From Synechococcus sp. BO 8801 (GTDB lineage Bacteria > Cyanobacteriota > Cyanobacteriia > PCC-6307 > Cyanobiaceae): DNA of 64,000 nucleotides. Shown here one piece after another: positions 41,943 to 52,100 of the stretch. The stretch is from contig NZ_NQKY01000012.1 of assembly GCF_002252675.1 (NCBI RefSeq), forward strand, positions 1 through 64,000, read 5' to 3'. The notes below the pieces were generated by a model. That model saw nothing but the letters and a program-made list of their open reading frames with translations, was not told the DNA's origin and made no database searches. A program made the position numbers and the translations under genes. Position 1 is the first letter of the stretch. The number at the start of each line of letters is the position of its first letter.

Positions 41943-42865
41943 GGGCCGCCCTCCTTCACCCAGAAGGTGCCGTCGATGAAGCGATGGCTCCGGTCGAGCC
42001 CGTCGATCGCCTTCATGTCTTCGGGAGCCAGCTCGACCTCGGCGGCGGCGAGGTTCTCGGCCAGGCGCGCCGGCGACACCGACTTGGGGATCACGGCGGT
42101 GCCGCGCTGCAGGGCCCAGCCCAGCACCACCTGGGCCGGCGTGAGGCCTCGGCGTGAGGCGATCGCTGTGACCGTGGGGTCCTCCAGCAGCACCGGCTGG
42201 CCGGGGGGCCGCATCTGGGGCGGCAGGCCCGGGGTGCCCAGGGGCGAGTAGCCCGTGAGGTGCACGCCGTGGGCCTCGCAGAAGGCGAACAGCCCCTTCT
42301 GCTGCAGGTAGGGATGCAGCTCCACCTGGTTCATGGCCGGCCGGATGCGCGCCTGCCCCAGCAGGCTGTAGAGGGTGGCCATGCCGAAGTTGCTGACGCC
42401 GATGTGGCGGCACAGGCCATCGTCCACGGCCGCTTCCATCGCCGCCCAGGTGGCCGCGATCGGCAGGGTCTCGAGCGACACCAGGTCGCCGGCGCCCTCG
42501 GGCATCAGCACCCCAGGCCGGAAGGCCACGGGCCAGTGGATCAGATACAGATCGAGGAAGTCGAGCTGCAGATCGGCCAGGGTGCGCGCCAGGGCCGGGG
42601 CCACGTCCTCGGGGGCATGGGCGTTGTTCCAGAGCTTGGAGGTGATCCAGAGCTCGTCGCGGCTCACCAGGCCGGAGCGGATCGCCGCCGCCAGGGCCTC
42701 GCCGATCTCCGCCTCGTTGCCGTAGATGGCGGCACAGTCGATGTGGCGGTAGCCCAGCTGCAGGGCCGCCGTCACCGCCGCACCCACCTCGCCGGGAGGG
42801 GCGTTCCAGGTGCCCAGGCCGAGCATCGGCATGGCAGCGCCGTCGTCGAAGGGGAGTGTCTTCAA
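41915..42865 (-). CDS. Aldo/keto reductase
   Basis: NADPH-dependent reductase, TIM barrel. Catalytic tetrad region: HIDCAAIYGNEAEIG (Asp, Tyr), TSKLWNNAH (Lys) and LYLIHWPVAF (His). Cofactor end: AVIPKSVSPARLAENL. A TTG at 42865 gives MKTLPFDDGAAMPMLGLGTWN, the usual N-terminus; an ATG at 42919 also opens the frame but would overlap the upstream gene. Substrate unknown. Confidence 0.85.
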   Translation of the reverse strand: MKTLPFDDGAAMPMLGLGTWNAPPGEVGAAVTAALQLGYRHIDCAAIYGNEAEIGEALAAAIRSGLVSRDELWITSKLWNNAHAPEDVAPALARTLADLQLDFLDLYLIHWPVAFRPGVLMPEGAGDLVSLETLPIAATWAAMEAAVDDGLCRHIGVSNFGMATLYSLLGQARIRPAMNQVELHPYLQQKGLFAFCEAHGVHLTGYSPLGTPGLPPQMRPPGQPVLLEDPTVTAIASRRGLTPAQVVLGWALQRGTAVIPKSVSPARLAENLAAAEVELAPEDMKAIDGLDRSHRFIDGTFWVKEGGPYTLESLWA

Positions 42866-42887
42866 GGCCTGGAACCCCAGAGGGTCC

Positions 42888-43475
42888 TCACTCCACCCTG
42901 GCCTTGGCACGGAAGTCAACCAACGCGAAGCTGCGGGCCTCGGGCTTGGGCGATTCGATCACCAGCTGATGGCGTTCCCCCTGGCGTCCGATTTTTGTCT
43001 CGACCACCTTGTCGACCTCCCGGCCCTGGCCGTCGAGCGCAGCGAACGTCGCCTGGATCTCGCCGCAGGGACGCTCCAGGCAGGCGACCTCCATCACGTC
43101 GATGATGCCGCCGCCATAGAGGCGGGGCTTGCGGCAGATCCCCTGGCAGCGGCGGGTGAACACCCCCTGATCCGATTCCACCCAGCCGTCGGCGAGCAGG
43201 TCCTGGCGGCTCTCGCCCCTGCCGCCGCCGGCCGGCTTCTCGGCCAGGGACGCCCGCAGCCCGGCCGCCATCCAGCCGGCGCCGAAGCCCACCAGCACCA
43301 GACCCACAGCCAGCAGCCGCTGCAGGATCGGGAACCGGGAGGGTCCGGAGGCCGGGGGAAGGGCCGGCGGCGACGGGGGCCGGCCCCCGGGGGGCACCGG
43401 CTCCATCTCGACGATCAGGTCCTCAACGGTCTTCGGGCTCGCCGCGGTCCTGTCGCTCTTGCCGGTCCTTGCCAT
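42888..43475 (-). CDS. Hypothetical single-pass membrane protein
   Basis: Up to 195 residues: a Pro-rich N-terminus, a membrane helix near residues 52-72 (LLAVGLVLVGFGAGWMAAGL) and a C-terminal domain with three cysteines (RRCQGICRKP; CLERPCGE) and a beta-rich end. Cys spacing suggests disulfides outside the cytosol. The start is uncertain: ATG 43475 overlaps the upstream gene by 53 bases, while ATG 43406 would not. No family recognised. Confidence 0.6.
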   Translation of the reverse strand: MARTGKSDRTAASPKTVEDLIVEMEPVPPGGRPPSPPALPPASGPSRFPILQRLLAVGLVLVGFGAGWMAAGLRASLAEKPAGGGRGESRQDLLADGWVESDQGVFTRRCQGICRKPRLYGGGIIDVMEVACLERPCGEIQATFAALDGQGREVDKVVETKIGRQGERHQLVIESPKPEARSFALVDFRAKARVE

Positions 43476-43923
43476 CGTCGTAGGCCATCAGTGAACGGAA
43501 CATCAGCCCGCCGCCGCTGCCGATCAGGGCGAACATCGTCAGCAGGTTCCAGAGCGAGGTGGGCTGGAAGCTCATGATCAGGGTCTGGAGCACGCCCACC
43601 GCCAGGGCCGCCACCGAGGCCAGCACCAGGAACCAGCCCCAGCGCTGGTTGCGCAGGGCGAACAGCAGGCACACCCCGATCGTCAGGGGAATCAGCAGCA
43701 GGCCGAAGCCGCCGCCCAGGCCCTGGGAGAGCCCGAAGCCGCCGCCCCAGGCCGCTCCGGCCCCACCCCAGCCGCCTGCGGCGCGCCGGCCGAAGCGGAG
43801 CCCCAGGCCCATGGGCACGGAGCTGACCATCACCTGGTTGAAGAACAGGAACGCCCCCATGGTGAAGAGCACGCCCCCCAGCAGGAAGCTGAAGAAGTCC
43901 CGGATCGGGTCCCTGGCGGCCAT
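43423..43923 (-). CDS. Hypothetical multi-pass membrane protein
   Basis: 166 residues from ATG 43923. Four hydrophobic helices, a Gly-rich loop (GRRAAGGWGGAGAAWGGGFG) between helices 1 and 2, and a charged tail. The family is not recognised; similar small proteins occur in marine Synechococcus. It overlaps the next minus-strand gene. Confidence 0.65.
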   Translation of the reverse strand: MAARDPIRDFFSFLLGGVLFTMGAFLFFNQVMVSSVPMGLGLRFGRRAAGGWGGAGAAWGGGFGLSQGLGGGFGLLLIPLTIGVCLLFALRNQRWGWFLVLASVAALAVGVLQTLIMSFQPTSLWNLLTMFALIGSGGGLMFRSLMAYDDGKDRQERQDRGEPEDR

Positions 43924-44052
43924 GGCCCTCCTGCCGGCCCCGTCATGATGGCCGGCCCCCCTGGGTTTGTCTGCCGAAGCCCACGGTCCTGCGGTTGACA
44001 GCGGCCGGTGCTGCCACGAGCATCGGCAGATGGAGGACGCCGGATCGGACGC

Positions 44053-45177
44053 ATGACCCCCGGCGCCACCACCGTCCGCAGCCTGGTGCTCCACGCCACC
44101 GAAACCGGCAACGGCGCAGAACCACGGCAGACCAACCAGCGCTACAGGGATCCCCGGGTCGCCCTGGAAGAACGGCATCTCCAGCCCCTCCATCCCGGCG
44201 CGTTGCGGTTGCAGATGCTGCGGGTCGGCATCTGCGGCACCGACCTCCACATGACCCAGCGGGATCCGCTGGGGTTCGTGCGCAGTTCCGCCCCCGCCTC
44301 GATTCCCCTGCAGGGCCGGGTGCTGGGCCATGAGGGAATCGGCCGGGTGATCGCCACCGGCTCCGACGTCAGCCGCTTCCGGTTGGGCGACATCGTGGCG
44401 CCGGAGTCCGTGCTCAGCTGCGGGGCCTGCCGCTCCTGCCGCTCCGGCGCCTTCAACCAGTGCCTGGACGCCCGGCTGCTGGGCATGGAGAAGGACGGGC
44501 TGTTCGCCGCGATCGCCGATGTGCCGGCCCGATCGGCCGTGGCCATCGGCCGGCTGGCCGAGAGCGAGCGGGGCCTGCAGATGGCCGCCTGTCTGGAGCC
44601 GGCTGGGGTGGCCCTGCTGGCCTGCCGGAAGACCCAGATGGCACCGGGCGAGCGGGTGCTGGTCTTCGGCGCCGGACCGATCGGCCTGCTGGTCGCCATG
44701 ATGGCGCGCCGGCTCCACGGCGCCGCGTTGGTGGCCGTGGTCGAGCCCTCCACCTACCGCAGGGACTTCGCCGCGGCCTGGGCCGACCAGGTGGCGGAAT
44801 CGGCGGAGGCGCTGGAGATCCCGGACGGCGGCTGGGACGTGGTGGTGGAAGCCTCCGGCGTGCTCGCCAACGTTGATGCGGTGTTCCGCCAGATCGCCCC
44901 GGGCGGCCGGGTGGCCCTGCTGGGCAGGGGCGGCCAGGCCCTGCGGATCGGGGCGGTCGACCACATGATCACCAACGCCATCAGCGTCATGGGGCTGCGC
45001 GGCCACCTCGGCGGGGTCTACGAGCGGCTGATCGACCTGTGCCTCTCCGGGGTCCTGCCGCTGGATCGGATCGTCAGCAGCACCATCGAGGGGCTGGAGC
45101 GGCTGCGATCCGTGCTCGAGCACCCGGACGACCTCGCCGGCGGCGACTGCAAGATCGTCGTCAAGCTCGCCGATTGA
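44053..45177 (+). CDS. Zinc-dependent alcohol/sugar dehydrogenase (MDR family)
   Basis: 374 residues from ATG 44053. The catalytic zinc site is VGICGTDLH with GHEG, and the structural zinc site is CGACRSCRSGAFNQC near residues 123-137. The NAD site is VLVFGAGPIGLLVAMMA. It resembles threonine or polyol dehydrogenases. It begins a plus-strand unit with a radical SAM protein and a giant transporter. The stop lies in the first of three 16-bp tandem repeats. Confidence 0.85.
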   Translation: MTPGATTVRSLVLHATETGNGAEPRQTNQRYRDPRVALEERHLQPLHPGALRLQMLRVGICGTDLHMTQRDPLGFVRSSAPASIPLQGRVLGHEGIGRVIATGSDVSRFRLGDIVAPESVLSCGACRSCRSGAFNQCLDARLLGMEKDGLFAAIADVPARSAVAIGRLAESERGLQMAACLEPAGVALLACRKTQMAPGERVLVFGAGPIGLLVAMMARRLHGAALVAVVEPSTYRRDFAAAWADQVAESAEALEIPDGGWDVVVEASGVLANVDAVFRQIAPGGRVALLGRGGQALRIGAVDHMITNAISVMGLRGHLGGVYERLIDLCLSGVLPLDRIVSSTIEGLERLRSVLEHPDDLAGGDCKIVVKLAD

Positions 45178-45211
45178 GCAGCTCGCCGATTGACAAGCCC
45201 GCCGATTGACC
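45164..45211 (+). repeat. Triple 16-bp tandem repeat
   Basis: Three consecutive copies close to AGC(T/C)CGCCGATTGA(G/C)(C/A), with one to three differences. The first copy holds the stop codon of the dehydrogenase gene. It may be a slip-duplication. Confidence 0.85.
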
Positions 45212-45240
45212 GTCCCCCGAACAGCATTTTCTTCCCCCGC

Positions 45241-46437
45241 ATGGCCAATCCCTTTCCCCTGGACGGCGAAAAGTTCCTCAAGATCCGCATCTCCGTGCGG
45301 ATGCTGAAGTGCAACTTCAGCTGCAACTACTGCGTGGCGGCGGCGGGCCAGAGCCAGGTGAGCGGCATCGACTACAGCCGGGGCACGAAGCGCAACATGT
45401 GGGGCACCGAGCAGGGCCGGGGCATGGCGCGCACGGCCATCGAATGGGCCGCCTCCCTGCCCTATCGCATCGGCGTTCGCTACGACGTGCACGGGGAGCC
45501 CTTCCTCAACGCCGACGTGATCGAGGATCTGATCTGGCTCACCGCCCAGCCGAATGTGGCCTTCGTGGAGGTGCAGACCAATGCCTCCCTGTTCAGGAAG
45601 CGGCTGCCGGAACTGGCCGGCCTCATCGAGCCCTCCAGGCTCAAACTCTTCTGCACCTTCCATCACACCGAGATCGCCCTCGACGACTTCCTCGGCAACG
45701 TCACCCTGGCCGCCGACCTGGGCTTCGACGTGGTGGTGAACACCCTGCTCGCCACCGACAACGTGGCGGTCATCCGCGACGCCCTGACGCGCTGCGCCGA
45801 GCGGGCGATCCCCACCTCCGCGGATCTGAAGTTCCCCGGCTTCGATGTGCCCCCCACCGAGGCGATGAGCGACGCCGTCGATGTGGACAAGCGGGCCCGC
45901 CATTTCCTCAGTGCGGACCCGATCGAGGAGCTGCTGGCGGCCGGTGAGCCCGGCCTGGAGGTGTTCCGCACCATGGCCGACAGCGGACCGCTGGGCCGGG
46001 AGATCCGCTTCCTGGCCGCCCTGCTGGTGGGCCTCTACGGCGGCAAGGGGCGTCTCTGTTCCGCCGGCCATGACTACCTGATCGTCGACAACTGGGGCGA
46101 TGTCTTCCCCTGCACCAGCTACGCCGACACCCGCACGGGCCGGCTTGGCTCCGTGCTGGACCCCGGCTTCGTTCCGGCCCTGCGGGAGGAGGTCTATGCC
46201 CCCTGCCAGTACGCCGAGACCTGCCACCAGAAGGAGGAGTACGGCAACCTGCGCCTGCTGCGCGAGCACCGCGATCTCCAGGCGATGAGCCTCAACTGTG
46301 TCTGCGGCGAGGGCAAGCAGGTGGACCCCGAAACCCTCTTCGACAGCCGCATGGCCCTGCTGGAGACCGCCCGCCACAACCCCCAGACCAGCCGCGTCGG
46401 ACGACCCGCCGCCGCCGCCGCCGTCCCGGCCGGCTGA
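45241..46437 (+). CDS. Radical SAM protein with C-terminal SPASM-like cysteines
   Basis: 398 residues from ATG 45241. The [4Fe-4S] SAM motif is CNFSCNYC near residues 23-30. The C-terminus has a second cluster: CSAGHDYLIVDNWGDVFPCTSY, CQYAETC and NCVCGEGK, as in SPASM or Twitch domains that hold extra iron-sulfur clusters. Such enzymes modify peptides or anaerobically mature enzymes. It lies 4 bases before the transporter GTG. Substrate unknown; a disrupted small ORF lies at 52.5 kb. Confidence 0.85.
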   Translation: MANPFPLDGEKFLKIRISVRMLKCNFSCNYCVAAAGQSQVSGIDYSRGTKRNMWGTEQGRGMARTAIEWAASLPYRIGVRYDVHGEPFLNADVIEDLIWLTAQPNVAFVEVQTNASLFRKRLPELAGLIEPSRLKLFCTFHHTEIALDDFLGNVTLAADLGFDVVVNTLLATDNVAVIRDALTRCAERAIPTSADLKFPGFDVPPTEAMSDAVDVDKRARHFLSADPIEELLAAGEPGLEVFRTMADSGPLGREIRFLAALLVGLYGGKGRLCSAGHDYLIVDNWGDVFPCTSYADTRTGRLGSVLDPGFVPALREEVYAPCQYAETCHQKEEYGNLRLLREHRDLQAMSLNCVCGEGKQVDPETLFDSRMALLETARHNPQTSRVGRPAAAAAVPAG

Positions 46438-46440
46438 GCG

Positions 46441-49137
46441 GTGCTACCCAGGGTCTGGATCTTCGCGCTGCTGGCCTCCCTGGGGGGCCTGCTCTTCGGC
46501 TTCAACGCCACGACCCTCGGGCTGGTGGCCGCGACGGCCGCCAGCGACTGGTCGTTGACCCTCGGCTCCCAGGTGCTGCTGAGCGGCGCCTTCTTCCTCG
46601 GCGCCATCCTCGGGGCCGTGTTCATGGGCCGCTTCGGGGATGGCCTGAGCCGCCGCGATGTGATCACCACCAGCGCGGCCTGCTACGCCTTCTTCGGCTT
46701 TGCCTGCGCCATCTCCGAGCGCTTCGAGGAGCTGGTGGTGGCCCGCTTCTTCCTCGGGATCATCGTCGGGGTCACCTCCCTGGCGATCCCGCTCTACATC
46801 GCCGAGATCTCCCCGGCCCGGCACCGGGGCGCCCTGGTGTCCCTCAACCAGCTGAGCATCACCCTGGGGATCGTGCTCGCCTTCGTCATCGAGACGAGGC
46901 TGGTGGACGGCCAGGACATTTCCCAGCTGTACACGATCAGCGGCATCCTTGCCGTGGGCGTCAGCGCCGGCGCGATCATCCTGCCGGATTCCCCCGCCTG
47001 GCTGATCAAGCAGGGGGATGGGGATGCCGCCCGCGCCGTGCTGAAGCTGATCCACGGCCCCAACGTGGAGCCGGAGGTGGCCGCCATCGAGGAGAGCCTG
47101 ACGGGCAACCATCCGAATGTGTGGGTGGCGCTGCTGGAGCCCTCGAACCGAAAACTGCTGGGGATCGGCATCCTGCTGTTCGCCATCCAGCAGCTGAGCG
47201 GCATCAACTTCGTGCTGCAGCTGGCGGGCGACGGCTCCCTGTTCCAGGGCTTCGATCTGGGCTGGGATCCGGTGATCGTGGTCGGCCTGGTGAATCTGTT
47301 CAGCACGCTGCTGTTCGTGCTGCTCGTCGATCGCCTCGGCCGCCGGCCCCTGCTGCTGGCGGGCCTGGCGGGCCTGGCCCTCTGCCTGGCCGGGCTGATT
47401 CTCGACGCCACCACCTCCCTGTTTCCGCCGCTGGCGGTGGCCGTCAGCCCCTTCCTGATCCTGGGTTACGTGTTCTTCTTCGCCATCAGCCTGGGGCCCC
47501 TGCCCTGGCTGTTCGTGGCCGAGATGTATCCGCTGCCGGTGCGGGGCCTCTCGATGAGCATCCCGATCACCGTCAACTGGCTGATCAATGCCGTCATGGT
47601 GGTCGCCGCCCTGTCGGTCGACTCCCCGGCCGACACCCTGGCGGTCTACGGGGTGTCGCTGGCCACGGCCCTGGTGGCGCTGCCGCTGTGCTTCTTCCTC
47701 TACCCGGAGACCCGGCGGCTGCGCTTCTCCCAGATCCGCCGCACCTGGCACCGCTCGGGGACCGCCGATGAGCGCAATGAGATCGCCGCCACCCTGGCCA
47801 CCACCGTGGTGACCATCGGCGGCATCTTCTTCGGCTACAACCTGACGATCATCGCCGGGGCCCTGCTGCAGATCCGCACGGCCTTCGCCCTCACCCCCTT
47901 CAGCAGCGGGCTGGTGGTGAGCTCGGTGCTGGTGGGGGCGATCCTGGGGTCCTTCATCAGCGGCCATCTGGCGGGGGCCTTCGGCCGGCGCTACATGCTG
48001 ATGACGACGACCGTGGTGCTCATCGTCGGCACCGCCGTCTCCGGCCTCGCCGACTCGTTGCCGATCCTGGTGCTGGGTCGCCTCGTCACCGGCCTGGCCA
48101 CCGGGGTGACCGCCAGCATCGTGCCGCTGTACATCACCGAAATCGCCCCGGCCCCGATCCGGGGCCGGCTGAACAACATTCAGAATCTGGCGGTGGGCAT
48201 CGGCTCCCTCACCGCCTACGGCACCAGCACCCTGCTGATGGCCGTGCCGGAGGGATGGCGGGCGATGCTCTACCTGGGTTCCGTGCCGGCGCTGTTGCTG
48301 GGGATCGGCGCCCTGTTCCTGCCGGAATCGCCGCGCTGGCTGATCACCCAGTCCCGCTTCAGCACGGCGGAGCGGATGCTGCAGAGGCTCTGCGTCGGCA
48401 ACCCCAGGGAGGAGGTGGCCCAGCTCAGGGCCAGCGTCGAGCACACCTCGGCGGGCCCGGGGGGGATGCCCCTGTTCTCGAAAACCATCCGGCCTCCCCT
48501 GCTGATCGGCCTGGCCCTGGTGTTCTTCCAGGAATGCACGGGCATCATCATCGTCACCTACTACAGCCCGACGATCTTTCAGGCCTGCGGCGTGAGCGAT
48601 CCCACCACCGCCATCCTGCTGACCACCATCGGGGTCGGTGGCTTCGGCCTGGCCATGTCCTCCCTCTCCTTCCTGCTGGTCGATCGGCTGGGGCGCCGCA
48701 CCCAGTTCCTGATCGGCATCCTCGGCATCCTCACCAGCTCGATCGGCTTCGGGCTGATCTTCGCCGTGCTGCCCCAGGGCACCCCTGCCGTTCAATATCT
48801 CGTCCTGATCTGTTTCATCCTCTTCGTTTGCTCCTTTTCCCTGAGCCTGGCCTCCGTCTGCGGCATGGTGGTGTCGGAGATCTTTCCCCAGGCGGTCAGG
48901 GATCGGGCCATCGGCTTCGTGATCGCCTTCCAGCTCCTCTGCGGCATGGCGGCGTCCTTCCTGTTCCCCATGCTCGCCGATGCCCTGGGACTGGCGGTGG
49001 TGTTCTTCGTCAATGCCGGCATCGCCGCCCTGGCCCTCCCCTTCTGGGCCTTCGTGATGCCGGAGACCCGGGGCCGGAGCCTCGAGGCCATCGAGCAGCA
49101 CTGGCTGGCGGGACAACCTCCCGCCGCCCTGCGCTGA
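46441..49137 (+). CDS. Tandem fusion of two sugar-porter MFS transporters
   Basis: 898 residues from a GTG start. Two full 12-helix sugar-porter units lie head to tail. The first (about 1-435) has GRFGDGLSRRD, PDSPAWL and DRLGRRPLLLAG. The second (about 440-898) has GHLAGAFGRRYML, PESPRWLI, DRLGRRTQFL and PETRGRSLEAIE. There is no stop or frameshift between. An about 24-helix single chain is rare. Substrate unknown; context is the dehydrogenase-radical SAM unit. Confidence 0.92.
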   Translation: MLPRVWIFALLASLGGLLFGFNATTLGLVAATAASDWSLTLGSQVLLSGAFFLGAILGAVFMGRFGDGLSRRDVITTSAACYAFFGFACAISERFEELVVARFFLGIIVGVTSLAIPLYIAEISPARHRGALVSLNQLSITLGIVLAFVIETRLVDGQDISQLYTISGILAVGVSAGAIILPDSPAWLIKQGDGDAARAVLKLIHGPNVEPEVAAIEESLTGNHPNVWVALLEPSNRKLLGIGILLFAIQQLSGINFVLQLAGDGSLFQGFDLGWDPVIVVGLVNLFSTLLFVLLVDRLGRRPLLLAGLAGLALCLAGLILDATTSLFPPLAVAVSPFLILGYVFFFAISLGPLPWLFVAEMYPLPVRGLSMSIPITVNWLINAVMVVAALSVDSPADTLAVYGVSLATALVALPLCFFLYPETRRLRFSQIRRTWHRSGTADERNEIAATLATTVVTIGGIFFGYNLTIIAGALLQIRTAFALTPFSSGLVVSSVLVGAILGSFISGHLAGAFGRRYMLMTTTVVLIVGTAVSGLADSLPILVLGRLVTGLATGVTASIVPLYITEIAPAPIRGRLNNIQNLAVGIGSLTAYGTSTLLMAVPEGWRAMLYLGSVPALLLGIGALFLPESPRWLITQSRFSTAERMLQRLCVGNPREEVAQLRASVEHTSAGPGGMPLFSKTIRPPLLIGLALVFFQECTGIIIVTYYSPTIFQACGVSDPTTAILLTTIGVGGFGLAMSSLSFLLVDRLGRRTQFLIGILGILTSSIGFGLIFAVLPQGTPAVQYLVLICFILFVCSFSLSLASVCGMVVSEIFPQAVRDRAIGFVIAFQLLCGMAASFLFPMLADALGLAVVFFVNAGIAALALPFWAFVMPETRGRSLEAIEQHWLAGQPPAALR

Positions 49138-49161
49138 CCCTGGGCCCGGCGGGGCCCTGAC

Positions 49162-52100
49162 TCAGGCGGCACCCACGCCGGCGGCCGCGATGGCGTCGGA
49201 GCAGACCTTGCCCAGGTAGGCCACCGGGAAGTCCGCGAACGCCTCGGCCCCAGGCCCCGCAGCCTCCGGGACCGGGGCGGGGCGGTACGCCTCCAGCACA
49301 TCGAGCAGCGACAGCGATCGCTGGGCCGCGGGCAGCCGGCGCAGGGCCGGCTCGATTCGCTCCAGCCACTCCCCGTAGCTGGCCGTCCGCTCCAGGGGGA
49401 AGCCCGCCGCCTCGATCCGCTCCACCAGGGCCTCCAGGGGAAAGGCGCCGTCGGCGGGGCCACCGAGGGTGAGTTGGTGGAAGCCCTCGGGCGCGCCATC
49501 CCCGAGGGCCACGATCGCCTGCGCCAGCTGGTCCACCGGCAGGCCGCTGGCCCGGAAGCCCGCCGCCTGGCCGGCTGCATCGGTGACGCAGAAGGCCGGG
49601 GGGGCCAGGCCCGTGAGCAGGAGGCTGTGGATCAGCCGCGAGAGAATGTCGTCCGGGTTGCATTCCCCGGCCAGGTGCCGATCGGGCAGCACCAGCCCCG
49701 ATCGCAGGAGGCGGATCGGCAGACCCGTGGCGGCGTGGGTGGAGCCCAGCAGCTGCTCACAGGCCCACTTGCTGGCGATGTAGCCGTTGGCATAGGAGCC
49801 ATCGAGACGGATGGGCTCCTTCAGCGGGGCCACGCCGATGGTGGAGACCATGGCGATCGACTTGCGCCGGTGCGTCAGCGCCAGACGCACCACCTCGGCG
49901 GTGCCGATGACATTGGGTCGGCGGAGGTGGCGGTAGTCCAGCCGGTGATTGACCAGGGCCGCGCAGTGGACGATGGCCTCGATGCCGTGGGCCAGCCGCT
50001 CGTAGGTTGCGGCGTCCAGCCCAAGCCGCGGCTCGCCGATGTCGCCGGCCACCACCTCCAGGTGCTGCTCCGCCAGCGTGCGCCAGCGCGCCGCCATGGC
50101 CGGCTCGAGGTGGGCGAAGCGGGCGTCGAGGCGCTCCCGGGCCGACTGGGTGCGGCTGGGCCGGACCAGACACACCAGCCGGCCGCCGCTGGTGGCGAGG
50201 CGCTCCAGCCAGGCCAGGGCGACGCGGCCGCCCAGAAACCCATTCGCCCCGGTGAGCAGCACCGAGCGGGTCGGCCCTGAAGACAGTGGCAATTGCGCCG
50301 CGGCCCGCAGGGTGGGCCCGTCGATGAACGCCTCCACCCGGAAGTCGGCGGCGACGAGCACGTCGGCGGCCGGCTCCCGGGCCGGGCCGGAGCCGGCGGC
50401 CCGGAGAATCCGCGCCCAGGCCGCGATCGTGCCGTCGGGCCCGAGGATCTGGCTGGCCTCGATGGCGACGCCGAACTCCGCTTCGATCCGCACCGACAGC
50501 TGAACGGCAGCGAGGGAGTCGCCGCCCAGATCGCGGAAGCAGCGATCCTGCAGGGAGGCCTGGTCGTGGACGCCGAGGGTGCTGCCCAGCAGCAGCCGCA
50601 GCCGCTCCTCCAGGCCCAGCGCGGCGCCGGGCCGGCGGAGGGTGGCCAGGGCCGCATCACCGAGACGGTCGTGGCTGTCATAAAGGGCGGCCAGGGCCGC
50701 CGCATACCGCTGGCGGATGGCGGGCCGGAGCGGCTTGCCCAGGGAGGACAGCAGGCCATTGGCATGGGAGAAGGGTTCGTCCGCCAGCAGGAGATCCCGG
50801 GGAATCTCGAAGCTTTTCAGGCCCTTCTCGCCGGCCAGCCGCACCATCTCCTCACGCACCAGGGCGATCAGCTCGGCGGCGTCGGCGGGGGGCCGGGGCC
50901 GCCGCGCCAGGGCCTCAGGGTCCGGCACCACGACCGCCAGCAGGTAGGAACGGCTGCTCTCGCCATGGACATGGATCTGGGTCACCGAGGCGCAACCATC
51001 GGCGAACAGCTGCTCCAGCGCACCGACGGCGACGTACTCCCCCTGCGACAGCTTGATGACGTTCCGGCGGCGGTCGATGAGGGCGATCTGGCCGGGGCCG
51101 CGCTCCTCGACCACATCCCCGGTGCAGCAGAAACCGTCGGCATCGAACAGGGCCGCCGTCGCCTCCGGGTTCCGGAAGTACTCGCGGATGCCGAAGCGCG
51201 TCTTCACGCACAGTTCGCCCCTTGGATAGGGGCGATCGGTGAGGAAGTAGCCCGACTCCGGCACATCCCGCAGCCGGTACGCGATGACGTTGGGCCGGTT
51301 GAGCCGGCCGTTCATGGCCAGGCCGCCGCTGGCCGTCTCGGTGCTGCTGTAGCCCTCGTGCACCGGCACCCCGAAGGTCTCCTCCATCAACGCCCGGATG
51401 CGGGGCGCGATCGGCGCCGAAGCCACAACGATGGATTGCAGCCGGTCGCCCAAGAAGACACGCAGGTCATCGGATGTAGTCGTTCGCAGGTGCTGGTCGA
51501 TCCACTCACAGAGGCGCGGAAACAGCACCAGCCCCGTCGGTCGGGCCAGGCGGATGTCCTCGAAGACGGTGGAGAGATCCGGCTTCAGGGTGAAGCAGGC
51601 CAGGCCACCGGAATTGAGGGCGGTGACCATCGAATCCCTGCCCATGATGTGGTGGAAGGGAGCGAGCACCACCGCCACCTTCGGGTCCGGACCGGAGACC
51701 TGGCGCCAGGTGTTGACCAGGGCCGCGGCCGAGATGCAGGCCCCCTTCGGCTGGCCGGTGCTGCCCGAGGTGTGGATGAGCAGGGCCATCGCCTCCGGGT
51801 CGACGGTGGCCGGGGGAGGGAGGTCGGCGGCGGCGTCCTGGCCGCGGACGATGAGATCCGGCAGGAGCACCAGGGGAACCGTCGACCCGGCCGCCCGGAG
51901 CGTTCGCTCGGCCTCCTCCACGAGGGTGCGCTCGGCCGTGATCCGGGTGTCGGCGTCGAAGACGATCAGCTGGCGGATGCAGGCGTGGCGCCGCACCAGA
52001 TCCACCATCGCGGGCAGCTGGGCGATGGACACGGCCAGCGCCGCTGGGGTGGTCCGCTCCAGGATCGCGTCGAACTCGGCGGCCGAATGGTGACCCGACA

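Noticed and set aside
46444-49116. 890-codon minus-strand frame opposite the double transporter
   Set aside because: Gln/His/Asp/Gly-rich shadow; the plus strand encodes two intact transporters.
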